From assembly GCA_016841875.1 (NCBI GenBank), contig JAENYG010000015.1, positions 1 through 64,000 of the forward strand: a stretch of 64,000 nucleotides of DNA. Direction: 5' to 3'. The notes beneath the pieces were generated by a model, which was given only the letters and a program-made list of their open reading frames with translations, searched no databases and was not told where the DNA came from. A program made the position numbers and the translations under genes. Source of the DNA: Syntrophomonas sp. GTDB lineage: Bacteria; Bacillota; Syntrophomonadia; Syntrophomonadales; Syntrophomonadaceae. Shown one piece after another: positions 55,285 to 63,810 of the stretch. The number at the start of each line of letters is the position of its first letter. Within the stretch, counting starts at the first letter, position 1.

Positions 55285-56340
55285 TTATTTCTCATACGGG
55301 GTAACTACCCACTTTAAACAGTTTTCTTTCTTGCCGCCAAAAACATCATAACCTTTAAGAATGTCGTTTAATGGAGCGCGATGGGTAATTAAATAATTCA
55401 TGTTGATCTTCCCGGCGCGAATAAGATTGATCAATTCTGGAATTCTATTTGCGTTTACAAGTCCCATTTTAATCGTAATGTTCTTAATCCACAGCTCATT
55501 CATAGCCAGTACCTGTGGCTGCTCAAAAACACCCAGGATAGATACGTTACCTCCAGCTCTAACCGAATCAAGAGCCAGTTCATACGTTCCCTTAGCCCCA
55601 ACGGCTTCGATAGTCCGGTCAGCACCGCGACCATTGGTAAGTTCTTTGATAGCTTCTGGAACATTTACTTTATTGGGATTAAGTCCAATATCTGCTACTC
55701 CGTTCTTTACGGCTTCATCCAGGCGCGACTGAACCATATCCACGGCAATGATTTTAGATGGTCCCCACAATCTTGCAGTAGCCATAGCGCACATCCCAAC
55801 CGGACCGGAACCCATAACTGCGACCGTATCACCAGGCTCTATGCTGGCATTTTCGGAACCCATATAGCCGGTTGAAAGTATATCTCCTACAAATAATACA
55901 TCTTCCTCAGTAAGACCTTCAGGAATGTTGAATAGACCCAGGTTAGCATGCGGAACCCTTACGTATTCAGCCTGGCATCCGTCAATTATATAACCAAAAA
56001 TCCAACTTCCGGTTTCACAATGCGAGTAAATACCCCGAACGCAATAGAAACACTCTCCACACTGGGTAACGCAAGATACCGCTACTTTATCGCCAACTTT
56101 TGAGTTTCTTACTGCGGGGCCTACTTCCACGACCTCGCCGACAAATTCGTGCCCAATAACTCTGGGGTCCTGGACTTGTGGCATACCCCCATGCCAGATG
56201 TGAATATCAGTGCCACAAATGGTGGAGGTTGTCACTCGGATAATGGCGTCATCAGGTTCAATAATCTTGGGCATGGGAACATCCTCAAGAGCAATCTTTT
56301 CCGGGCCATGGTAGACTAAAGCTTTCATTGTATCAGCCAC
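55285..56340 (-). CDS. Zinc-dependent alcohol dehydrogenase
   Basis: 351 residues from GTG behind GGAGG. Medium-chain family: catalytic zinc STICGTDIHIWHGG and GHEFVGEVVEVG, structural-zinc region CGECFYCVRGIYSHC, cofactor site VMGSGPVGMCAMATARLWG. FGYIIDGCQAEYVRVPHANLG resembles the secondary-alcohol (isopropanol-type) dehydrogenases of clostridia. Monocistronic with a long upstream region. Substrate uncertain. Confidence 0.87.
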   Translation of the reverse strand: MADTMKALVYHGPEKIALEDVPMPKIIEPDDAIIRVTTSTICGTDIHIWHGGMPQVQDPRVIGHEFVGEVVEVGPAVRNSKVGDKVAVSCVTQCGECFYCVRGIYSHCETGSWIFGYIIDGCQAEYVRVPHANLGLFNIPEGLTEEDVLFVGDILSTGYMGSENASIEPGDTVAVMGSGPVGMCAMATARLWGPSKIIAVDMVQSRLDEAVKNGVADIGLNPNKVNVPEAIKELTNGRGADRTIEAVGAKGTYELALDSVRAGGNVSILGVFEQPQVLAMNELWIKNITIKMGLVNANRIPELINLIRAGKINMNYLITHRAPLNDILKGYDVFGGKKENCLKWVVTPYEK

Positions 56341-57010
56341 AATAATTACCTCCTTTTTTTGTTTGGGACAGTGTCGCCGAATTTATTATTGATATGATTC
56401 TTTACCTAAACACTCATAATACACTCATAAAGCGACTATTAGTCGTTAAAATTGGCAGTTTTATTCCTAATCACCTGTTAATATCACGAAACAGGAAATT
56501 ATAACGGTAATGTGCACATTAAACAGCATACTCGTACAAAGGCCATAAATACGATAATAAAGATGGTAGCACTACAAGTGTATGCTGTGGTTCTACATTA
56601 TACGCACAATTTCGACAAATAACAATACATTGTACTAAAGGTCTTTTTCACAAACAAATGTGTATATAATATTTTGGTATTTGTTACCTTTGGTACAGGT
56701 AAAATGACTTCTGCCTCATGATACCTAGAAATATTCAGTGCTGCAGAAAAAACCGGAGTGAAGTGTGATTGATACCCTGTTTGGGAAAAATACATCGGGT
56801 CTAATTACTGTCACGCTGGTTTCGAACCTGATGATAGTATTATAACCGCGCAAGGTACATAGAATACCTGTCATATCACTGCCCCATCATTTTCAGTTTA
56901 TTTTGCTGCAGAATTTGCAGGTTTGCAGAGTATCGTTATTGAATAAATCTCTATAGGAGTAATGCTTTTATTTATAAAGGGTGAAGAATCCTATTTAAGG
57001 AGGCAGATTA
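56341..57010. other. Divergent intergenic region
   Basis: About 670 bases, AT-rich. No recognisable gene, activator site or sigma-54 box. A short repeat CACTCATAA occurs twice near 56410-56430 and may be an operator of the alcohol dehydrogenase gene; this is weak. Confidence 0.4.
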
Positions 57011-57559
57011 ATGGCCAGAATTGAAGTAATATCTGGTCCCATGTTTTCTGGGAAGACTACTGAGCTGGTGAGGCGGCTGGAAAGATATACTTTGGCTAAG
57101 AAAAAAGTAGTATTTTTCAAACCAGCGTTGGATTTGAGAACGGATAGTAAAGTGATGATTGCTTCTGCCAGGCAGGAATTCGGTATAGAAGTCTTAACCC
57201 TTTATCAGCCGGTAGGTATTGAAGCAGATGTGGTAGCCATAGATGAAGCTCAGTTTTTTCCAGAATGGATTGTGAGCTACTGCCAGTCTTTAAAAGACCA
57301 GGGCAAAACAGTTATTGTGTGCGGTCTGGACATGGATGCCCGGCGATTACCTTTTGGCAGTCTGGGAAACCTGATGGCTATAGCTGATTCAGTAACTAAA
57401 CTGACCGCAGTCTGTGCCTGCGGCCAGGATGCAGTATTTACCTGGTTGAAAGAAGGATTGCCCGAACAGGATGGTAATGTAATACTATTGGGCAGTCAGG
57501 AAAAATATGAGCCATGTTGCAGGGAATGCTATAATCAAAAGATTTCCGTTAAGCGTTGA
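57011..57559 (+). CDS. tdk: Thymidine kinase (type II)
   Basis: 182 residues. P-loop GPMFSGKTTELVRRLERY, Walker B VVAIDEAQFF, lasso/zinc region with CACGQDAVFTW and CCRECY. It phosphorylates thymidine for salvage. Slightly short at the C-terminus but all motifs are present. ATG behind AAGGAGG. Confidence 0.94.
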   Translation: MARIEVISGPMFSGKTTELVRRLERYTLAKKKVVFFKPALDLRTDSKVMIASARQEFGIEVLTLYQPVGIEADVVAIDEAQFFPEWIVSYCQSLKDQGKTVIVCGLDMDARRLPFGSLGNLMAIADSVTKLTAVCACGQDAVFTWLKEGLPEQDGNVILLGSQEKYEPCCRECYNQKISVKR

Positions 57560-57598
57560 TTATAAAGCGTTTTCATATGCGAGATAGGAGGTATCCAG

Positions 57599-58279
57599 AT
57601 GAAAAGGAAGACGATAGAAATTGTTCCTGGCGTTTACATGGTAGGTGGTCCGGGAGTTAGTAATGCGGATGATTGCTGTGTATATCTTATCGAGAGTGAT
57701 GACGAACTGTGTATAATTGATGCTGGTGCCGGCAAGAGTGCAGGACTTATCTTAGACCTGATAAAGAAATCGGGTTTCAATCTGGATAAGGTGCGCTTCA
57801 TAGTGATAACTCACGGCCATATCGATCATATTGGCGGGCTGAAGAAATTCCGTGATTCATTAAATTCACAAATTATTGCCCATACTCTGGATCTGCCTGC
57901 TATCGAAGAAGCCCGGCCGGAATTAACTGCAGAGGCCTGGTATGGAGTTAAGTATGAAGGAGTAAAGGTTGACCGGGCTTTAGACAGAGATGAAAGTTTT
58001 CAATTGGGAAATATTGAATTTCATTGTATACATACCCCCGGACATACCCCGGGCAGTATATCCGTATATACAGAAATTGGGGGTAAGAAAGTCTTGTTTG
58101 CACAGGACGTGCACGGACCGTTTTTTAAAGAATGGGGTTCTGATAAACAGCAGTGGCGAGATTCGATGCAGCTGCTGCTAGGGTTAAATGCTGATGTATT
58201 GTGTGAAGGTCATTATGGTGTATATTCACCGGCGGCTCAGGTTCGATCTTATATAGAAGGCTATCTGCAGAAGTTTTAA
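57599..58279 (+). CDS. MBL-fold hydrolase (glyoxalase II-like)
   Basis: 226 residues. Zinc motif THGHIDHIGG, later HTPGHTPGSISVY, FAQDVHGPF and EGHYGVYSP supply the other ligands. Glyoxalase-II-like branch; hydrolyses a thioester or related bond. It lies 25 bases before the broken macro-domain gene, an association that suggests NAD or nucleotide metabolism only loosely. Confidence 0.85.
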   Translation: MKRKTIEIVPGVYMVGGPGVSNADDCCVYLIESDDELCIIDAGAGKSAGLILDLIKKSGFNLDKVRFIVITHGHIDHIGGLKKFRDSLNSQIIAHTLDLPAIEEARPELTAEAWYGVKYEGVKVDRALDRDESFQLGNIEFHCIHTPGHTPGSISVYTEIGGKKVLFAQDVHGPFFKEWGSDKQQWRDSMQLLLGLNADVLCEGHYGVYSPAAQVRSYIEGYLQKF

Positions 58280-58303
58280 AGTGTATCTATCAGGAGGATA
58301 TTT

Positions 58304-58757
58304 ATGCAGTTCTTTTATCAGGGTGTTGATTTGCAAATCATACAGGGGAATATAGTGGATCAGAAAGGAATAGATGCGGTGGTGAATGCTGCTAATGCCG
58401 GACTGAGAAAGGGTGCCGGAGTGGCAGGTGCCATACATCAGGCAGCAGGACCGGAATAAGAAAGTTATTCATTGCCTGGGACCAATTTATGGCGTTGATG
58501 AGCCGGCAGATCAGCTGCTGGCAGATTGTTATCGTAATGCATTGAAACTTGCGGATAAGCATGAACTCGGCTCTATTGCATTCCCTGCCATTTCCACCGG
58601 TATATTTGCTTATCCAGTGGAAGCAGCCGCGCTGGTGGCTCTAGGAGCCATAATCGAAACCATACCAGTTTTAGAGAATATAAGGATGATCAGGTTGGTT
58701 CTGTTTGATCTTTCGGCACTAAATGTTCATCTCCGGGTTATGAAAGGCTTGTTATAA
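58304..58757 (+). pseudogene. Macro-domain protein broken by an internal deletion
   Basis: ATG 58304 behind CAGGAGGAT opens a good macro domain ([35 protein letters not shown]) that stops at 58457. The second half, KKVIHCLGPIYG, ADQLLADCYRNALKLA, SIAFPAISTGIFAYP, continues in another frame to 58757. About 25 residues between the two are missing compared with a normal macro domain. A deletion with frameshift is the simplest reading. Intact relatives bind ADP-ribose or hydrolyse O-acetyl-ADP-ribose. Confidence 0.85.
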
Positions 58758-58762
58758 TAATC

Positions 58763-59317
58763 CTACCTCCATTCCTCAATCCAATAGTAGCTGATCTGGT
58801 CAGTTCCAAAATTATTGGCATCCAACCGGTTGTAATAATTGGCCGTACCAAAATATATATCCACCCAGTATGGATACTCAGGCCATAAACCATAGTATAC
58901 ATCTCCGGTGTCCATCACCTGAAAGGAGGTGTATTCATCTCCCTGTACCTGGATAGGTTCTTCCAGGTAAAGAGTGGTTCCAAAAGGAATAGACGGTTTT
59001 AAGGGGCTTCCCCCGGCATTGATCGGGTAAATTGGATGCATGGCTACACCGCCGATAAAGTATTCCTGCCCATTGGCAGCTACCGGAGCATAGGCTTCTT
59101 CAACATATGCTGTGGCTCGCTGGTTTTCAACTGAGAATTTAATATACCACTGGGTATCTTCGTTATCCTGCGGCTGGGTTTCTGATGAATCAGGCTCGGC
59201 TGGTTTCCGGCTGATTTTATCACGGGAATTGGCTATTATTAGAGTAGCTGATATAATCAGCAGTATAGTAATAAAGGCAGCTAAAATAATTATTCGCAGA
59301 TGTCTGGTGTCTAACAT
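58763..59317 (-). CDS. 3D-domain envelope protein
   Basis: 184 residues from ATG 59317 behind CGAGGTG. N-terminal transmembrane helix (~9-29), polar linker, then a 3D domain (AMHPIYPINAGGSPLKPSIP, FQVMDTGDVYYGLWP, WVDIYFGTANYYNRLD) named for its three Asp residues and shared with MltA-type lytic transglycosylases and Rpf/YabE proteins. Probably cuts or binds peptidoglycan at the cell surface. Confidence 0.8.
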   Translation of the reverse strand: MLDTRHLRIIILAAFITILLIISATLIIANSRDKISRKPAEPDSSETQPQDNEDTQWYIKFSVENQRATAYVEEAYAPVAANGQEYFIGGVAMHPIYPINAGGSPLKPSIPFGTTLYLEEPIQVQGDEYTSFQVMDTGDVYYGLWPEYPYWVDIYFGTANYYNRLDANNFGTDQISYYWIEEWR

Positions 59318-59475
59318 ACTCTGCACCTCGTTTTTGTTACTTTGTGCAGGATGACCAGTATTTATAAAGGCCAAATATTAACTTGAAAACCTATGTTTGA
59401 TTAAAACGTAAATTATTGATCGAGTAAGCTATAATAATCTATGGAGAAGAGAACTGGAAAGGAGATATTTGGAAA

Positions 59476-59919
59476 TTGGGCAGTAAAAATCTGGGGATCG
59501 ATGAAAGACTCTTTGATCATATAGTCGGAACAGCAGAAGATATGCCATTTTACACTTTGTTAGGTGTAAGTATCAGTGCAGTTGGACCAGGATACGCGGA
59601 ATTAAGTGTTACTACCCGCAGAGATCATGCAAACCCTCTGGGGACGGTACATGGAGGATTGCTTTTAACTATGGCTGATGGAGCTATGGGGAATGCTATA
59701 CGCAGCTTGGGAATGATAGGAGTTACAGTAGATTGCAGCACCGCTATGATTTCTCCTACCCCTTTTGGGGAAAAAATTGTCGCCCAGGGCCGGGTGTTAA
59801 AAGCAGGCAGAAACATGATATTTGCTGAATCTAAGGTATTTGCAGGAGAAAAGCTGCTGGCTGATACCCGGGGCACGTTTTATAAAACCAGCGATATAGA
59901 TTACCGGAATCAGGGGTAG
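59476..59919 (+). CDS. PaaI-type hotdog thioesterase
   Basis: 147 residues from TTG behind AAAGGAG. Hotdog fold with DHANPLGTVHGGLLLTMADG (catalytic Asn/His-Gly-Gly region) and VTVDCSTAMISPTPFGEKI. Hydrolyses acyl-CoA thioesters. It lies 6 bases before the DUF3343 gene, in an operon with it and probably with the helicase. Confidence 0.87.
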   Translation: MGSKNLGIDERLFDHIVGTAEDMPFYTLLGVSISAVGPGYAELSVTTRRDHANPLGTVHGGLLLTMADGAMGNAIRSLGMIGVTVDCSTAMISPTPFGEKIVAQGRVLKAGRNMIFAESKVFAGEKLLADTRGTFYKTSDIDYRNQG

Positions 59920-59925
59920 AAGAGC

Positions 59926-60228
59926 ATGAGCATTAATCTGATGGAAATTAGTAATTACGCTATTATCACTTTTGGCTCCACATCTTATGCACTAAAAGCC
60001 GAAAAAATAATGAAAAATCTGGTAAAGCTTCATATGATTATCCCGACTCCCCGAGAAATATCAGCCAGTTGTGGACTGGCTTTAAAAATAGATCCTTCCT
60101 TTTTGGACGAGTGTTTCCAGATATTAGCCCAGGAAAAGGTGCCGGTTGAGGAAGTTTATAGGATAGAAGAGCAGGGTAAGAAAAAAGTACTTAACAAAAT
60201 CACTTTGGATCAGCTTCCACCTACTTAA
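59926..60228 (+). CDS. DUF3343 protein
   Basis: 100 residues. AIITFGSTSYALKAEKIMK and REISASCGLALKID are the DUF3343 hallmarks; the Cys in SASCG is conserved in the family, which has been proposed to carry selenium or sulfur. No selenium genes lie in the window to support this. Confidence 0.85.
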   Translation: MSINLMEISNYAIITFGSTSYALKAEKIMKNLVKLHMIIPTPREISASCGLALKIDPSFLDECFQILAQEKVPVEEVYRIEEQGKKKVLNKITLDQLPPT

Positions 60229-60262
60229 AAAATCTACTAAGTTATAGAAGGGATTAAACAGT

Positions 60263-62344
60263 ATGCCTGGATATGAGCTGGAAAAAACCGCCGACTATTT
60301 TCAGCCGGGAGGTCCTGTAGACAGGGCTGTTCCCGGATTTGTTTACCGGAAGGAACAGGTCAGCCTGGCTCAGGGTATAGCCGATGCCTTTACCAACAGT
60401 GAGTTTCTGGTGGCAGAGGCGGGAACTGGAGTTGGGAAAACCTATGCTTACCTGCTTCCTGCATTTTTATGGGCACTTATTGAGAAAGAGAGAGTAGTGA
60501 TATCTACTCGTACCAAAGCTCTGCAGCAGCAAATTATAGGAAGAGATATCCCCGATCTGCTGGAAGCGGCATCTCTGGATCTGAAATTTATGGAAGCCAA
60601 AGGCCGGGAGAATTACCTGTGTTGGAACAAGTATACTTCTATACTGGCAGGCAAACAAACCCTAAATGAGTCTCAACAGCTGTTTATTACCAGGATTTTA
60701 AGCTGGGCTGAAAAGACCTTGACCGGGGATAGAAAAGAGTTGAGCATCGGAGCTGACCTTATGAAGCACTGGCCTTTACTGGCTGCGGATCGCAGGGGAT
60801 GTCGCAAAGATTTGTGTCCTTATCATGATAAATGTTTTCGCCTGAAAATGATGAAAAACCTTCATAGAGCCGATATCATAGTGGTGAATCATGCCCTGTT
60901 GCTTTCCGATTTACAGGTTAATAACAGCATCCTGCCGGAGTATAAATATCTTATAATAGATGAGGCCCACCATTTTGACCGGGAGTCCTTTGATAAGCTA
61001 TCCTGCAGTTTTTCATATCTAGAGACCAGTGACCTTCTTAATGCATTATATTTCAAAGATAAGAAATATGCCCGTGGATATATACAGCATTTAAAGGGCA
61101 GATATCCCAATCTAATAGAGTCATTGAACGGGGCAGGCGAGCTGGTAAGTAAATCTCTGCAAATCTTGGAAGAGATATTTTCTATTCTAACCAGCAGCAG
61201 AATATCTAAAGAAAGCAGTTATTCCATGGTGATCGAATATCAGCACTTGGAACAATCCTGGTTCGGGAAACTGCTGGATACTTATCAAGAATGGCAGGTC
61301 AATACCAATGTTTTATTAGATAAATTAAGGTCTATCCAGTCAGAATTGGCTGGACAGGAAGAAGAAGGGGAAATCAACGGGTTCGTCAATGCCCTGCAGG
61401 AATTGGCAGAATATGCCTACTCAATAATGGAAGAAAACCTGAACCATTCAGACAGCATCAACTGGATAGAATACAAAGATGGATGGGCTTCTGCACTGGT
61501 ATCATCATACGTGATGATAGGAGATATTCTTAAAGAACGTTTATACAACCGCCTGGAAAGTATGATAATGGTTTCAGCAACCCTGGCGGTAGAAGACCGT
61601 TTTGATTATTATCTGGATAAGGTGGGACTGAGTGAATACCTGCAGGATGAACGAGTGAGGACCTTACTGCAAAAATCACCCTTTGATTATGAAAAACAGG
61701 CGGTTCTTTATACCGTATCAAATATGCCGCCGCCTAACAGTCAGGAACACAGCCAGGCAACAGCCAGGGTATTGTTAGATATTATCGATGCTACCGGGGG
61801 AGGTATGCTAATATTATTCACCGCCCGCAAGCAGATGCAGGAGGTGGCAGCTGCCATTAAGCCGTTGTGCCGGGGGCGGGGGATAAACCTTCTGGTACAA
61901 GACGAAAGCGGAGCATCGGGATTACTCCTGGAAGAATTTATAACCAGCAAAGATTCAGTACTTTTAGGACTGGAAACATTCTGGGAAGGAATCGACGTAA
62001 AAGGAGATGCCCTGCGATGCGTGGTTATAGTCAAACTACCCTTCAGATCACCATCAGACCCATTTTGTATAGCCTCCGATAAGCATTGTCAATTCCATAA
62101 AAGGAACAGTTTTCAGCATTTTATGCTGCCCGATGGGGCTATGCGCTTCAAGCAGGGAACGGGACGCTTGATCAGGAGCGAAACTGATCGCGGAGTAGTA
62201 GTGGTCTTAGATAACCGACTGGAGAAACGCAATTACGGAAGAACCTTTAAGAACAGCATTCCTATCCTGCGGACGGTATCATTGCAGGAAAAAGATCTGG
62301 CTGAAGAGATTCGAAGATTTATTGCAGGTGAGGATGATGAATAA
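60263..62344 (+). CDS. DinG/XPD-type ATP-dependent DNA helicase
   Basis: 693 residues. Walker A AEAGTGVGKTYAYLLPA, DEAH box (IIDEAHHFD), cysteines of an iron-sulfur cluster (CWNKYTSIL, then CRKDLCPYHDKCFR), HALLLSDLQV, and C-terminal motifs LILFTARKQM, GLETFWEGIDVKG, GTGRLIRSETDRGVVVVLDNR. A 5'-3' helicase for repair of structured DNA. No N-terminal exonuclease domain of the Bacillus DinG type. Confidence 0.9.
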   Translation: MPGYELEKTADYFQPGGPVDRAVPGFVYRKEQVSLAQGIADAFTNSEFLVAEAGTGVGKTYAYLLPAFLWALIEKERVVISTRTKALQQQIIGRDIPDLLEAASLDLKFMEAKGRENYLCWNKYTSILAGKQTLNESQQLFITRILSWAEKTLTGDRKELSIGADLMKHWPLLAADRRGCRKDLCPYHDKCFRLKMMKNLHRADIIVVNHALLLSDLQVNNSILPEYKYLIIDEAHHFDRESFDKLSCSFSYLETSDLLNALYFKDKKYARGYIQHLKGRYPNLIESLNGAGELVSKSLQILEEIFSILTSSRISKESSYSMVIEYQHLEQSWFGKLLDTYQEWQVNTNVLLDKLRSIQSELAGQEEEGEINGFVNALQELAEYAYSIMEENLNHSDSINWIEYKDGWASALVSSYVMIGDILKERLYNRLESMIMVSATLAVEDRFDYYLDKVGLSEYLQDERVRTLLQKSPFDYEKQAVLYTVSNMPPPNSQEHSQATARVLLDIIDATGGGMLILFTARKQMQEVAAAIKPLCRGRGINLLVQDESGASGLLLEEFITSKDSVLLGLETFWEGIDVKGDALRCVVIVKLPFRSPSDPFCIASDKHCQFHKRNSFQHFMLPDGAMRFKQGTGRLIRSETDRGVVVVLDNRLEKRNYGRTFKNSIPILRTVSLQEKDLAEEIRRFIAGEDDE

Positions 62345-62414
62345 AATGTAACTCTTTTTGATATATTTTCATAGTATGCATAAAGAGCAAGTCAGCTTAA
62401 AGGAGGATTCCATA

Positions 62415-62480
62415 ATGCGAGTATACTATATTAAAATACCAGGATTTCTGCGTAACGTACTGCTTAAGATTTGGGGTTGA
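62415..62480 (+). CDS. spoVM: SpoVM-like spore coat anchor peptide
   Basis: 21 residues from ATG behind AAAGGAGG. MRVYYIKIPGFLRNVLLKIWG lines up without gaps with Bacillus subtilis SpoVM (M-x-x-Y-x-I-K-x-P-x-F-L; Pro9 conserved). SpoVM is an amphipathic helix that binds the convex forespore membrane and recruits SpoIVA. Tyr4, Ile6, Lys7, Pro9, Phe11 and Leu12 match. Slightly shorter at the C-terminus than the 26-residue Bacillus form. Confidence 0.85.
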   Translation: MRVYYIKIPGFLRNVLLKIWG

Positions 62481-62528
62481 TGCAAGCTCATTAACAAATA
62501 AACATAATTCCTGCAGGGGGCCGGTTAG

Positions 62529-62618
62529 ATGTTAGGAATGCGATTAAAAGCTGGGATTTTCCTGATTATGGCCGGTATCTTTCTGCTTTTAGCCACTATC
62601 TTAGAAAAATACCTTTAG
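62529..62618 (+). CDS. Small single-helix membrane peptide
   Basis: 29 residues, MLGMRLKAGIFLIMAGIFLL then LATILEKYL: short basic start, one transmembrane helix. Ribosome site GCAGGGGG precedes it. No family recognised. It lies 48 bases after spoVM, so a sporulation link is possible. Confidence 0.5.
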   Translation: MLGMRLKAGIFLIMAGIFLLLATILEKYL

Positions 62619-62651
62619 TTTGGGATTAAAGACCTATCTTATATCCACCAG

Positions 62652-62693
62652 CCAAAAAACGGACCGTATATAACATGCGAGTCCGTTTTTTGG
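62652..62693. terminator. Bidirectional terminator
   Basis: CCAAAAAACGGAC (62652-62664) and GTCCGTTTTTTGG (62681-62693) pair perfectly around a 16-base loop, with T-runs on both strands. It serves the convergent spoVM-side and TIGR04086 units. Confidence 0.88.
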
Positions 62694-62753
62694 TATATGG
62701 ATATGCGAGTTTCATACAGTTTAGCCCGATAGGCTGCTCCCAGTATCCGGGCA

Positions 62754-63128
62754 TCAAATGTTGTTGCTTAAACCAACTCCCAGTATACCACCTAAACCTC
62801 CCGATACCGCACACAGCATTAAGGTGAAAAGAAAAGTTTTCATGCTGATTAAAGAGGGATTGAAAATCAAAGTCGATATGAACATAAGGATAAAGAACGC
62901 TACTCCAATATTAATCCCGCGCAATAGCCCTTTGGAACCATGGGCTTTACTAACGTGACAGGCTCCCCAAAAAACACTGATTACCATAATTACATTTCCC
63001 AGGGGGGCAAAAAGGGTTTCTACCAACCCGGTATAATAGATAAGTAATGTTGCCAGAAGGGAAAGTACAACAGAAGCCGCGAGGGTCTTGCCCAACCCTA
63101 CAAGTTCTATTGACAGGTTTCTAAGCAT
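62754..63128 (-). CDS. TIGR04086 family membrane protein
   Basis: 124 residues from ATG 63128 behind AGAGGAGG; the longer frame to 63221 has no ribosome site. Four transmembrane helices with the pattern seen in the TIGR04086 family of spore-formers: LVGLGKTLAASVVLSLLATL, WGACHVSKAHGSKGLLRGI, SGGLGGILGVGL. Function unknown. Confidence 0.85.
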   Translation of the reverse strand: MLRNLSIELVGLGKTLAASVVLSLLATLLIYYTGLVETLFAPLGNVIMVISVFWGACHVSKAHGSKGLLRGINIGVAFFILMFISTLIFNPSLISMKTFLFTLMLCAVSGGLGGILGVGLSNNI

Positions 63129-63234
63129 AAAAAAACACCTCCTCTGTATGCAAAATATGCTTGTCAACTGCAATTTATTACTTTTACAATCCAAGAAAAG
63201 GTGAAAATTAACATAAATCATAAATCATGTTAAT

Positions 63235-63624
63235 TTAGATAAAAGAAATCAGTACAGTTCTGCTGCGGGGTCCATCGAATTCGGCGAAGAATACACCCTG
63301 CCAGGTTCCCAGAGTGAGCCTTCCCGCCTGGAGAGGAATGATTTCGGATGACCCCAGCAGACTGGCTTTTATATGGGCATCGGAATTGCCTTCCATATGC
63401 TTGAATTGCATATAATCTGGAACCAGATGGTTGACGCCCAATAGGATATCGACTTTGACATCCGGATCAGCATTTTCATTAATAATGACTGCGGCTGTAG
63501 TATGTGGAACGAATACCAGGCAGGCTGATTTGTTTTTCCCATGTTCCAAAGCCAGTTTATTGATTTTATCTGTGATGTCGATTAATTCGTTTTTATGACT
63601 GCTTTTCACAGTAAGGTTATACAT
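63235..63624 (-). CDS. YjbQ/UPF0047 family protein
   Basis: 129 residues. CLVFVPHTTAAVIINENADP, HMEGNSDAHIKASLLGSSEI and LGTWQGVFFAEFDGPRSRTV are the family hallmarks with metal-binding histidines. Members are annotated as secondary thiamine-phosphate synthases from genetic suppression in E. coli; the physiological reaction is unsettled. Confidence 0.92.
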   Translation of the reverse strand: MYNLTVKSSHKNELIDITDKINKLALEHGKNKSACLVFVPHTTAAVIINENADPDVKVDILLGVNHLVPDYMQFKHMEGNSDAHIKASLLGSSEIIPLQAGRLTLGTWQGVFFAEFDGPRSRTVLISFI

Positions 63625-63717
63625 GATTTGACCTCCCTAAGATAAATTCAATTAGAATTATAACCTAAATTCAATCCTTCTATCATAAAAATAGAATATA
63701 TCATCGAAGGTGTAGGT

Positions 63718-63789
63718 GAACCACGGGGACGGTTCTTGCGGTTGGACGAAGTAAGCAAGGTTAAACCGCAAGAACCGTCCCCGTGGTTC
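63718..63789. repeat. Perfect REP-type inverted repeat
   Basis: GAACCACGGGGACGGTTCTT... (63718-63743) and its exact reverse complement (63764-63789), 26 bp each, with a 20-base spacer. Same unit as the arms around the RAYT gene. It ends 21 bases before the next start codon. Confidence 0.9.
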
Positions 63790-63810
63790 AGGCGGGAGAA
63801 GGATAGAAAT

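Noticed and set aside
56598-56795. 65-codon minus-strand frame
   Set aside because: No ribosome site, AT-rich random-like composition, no family.
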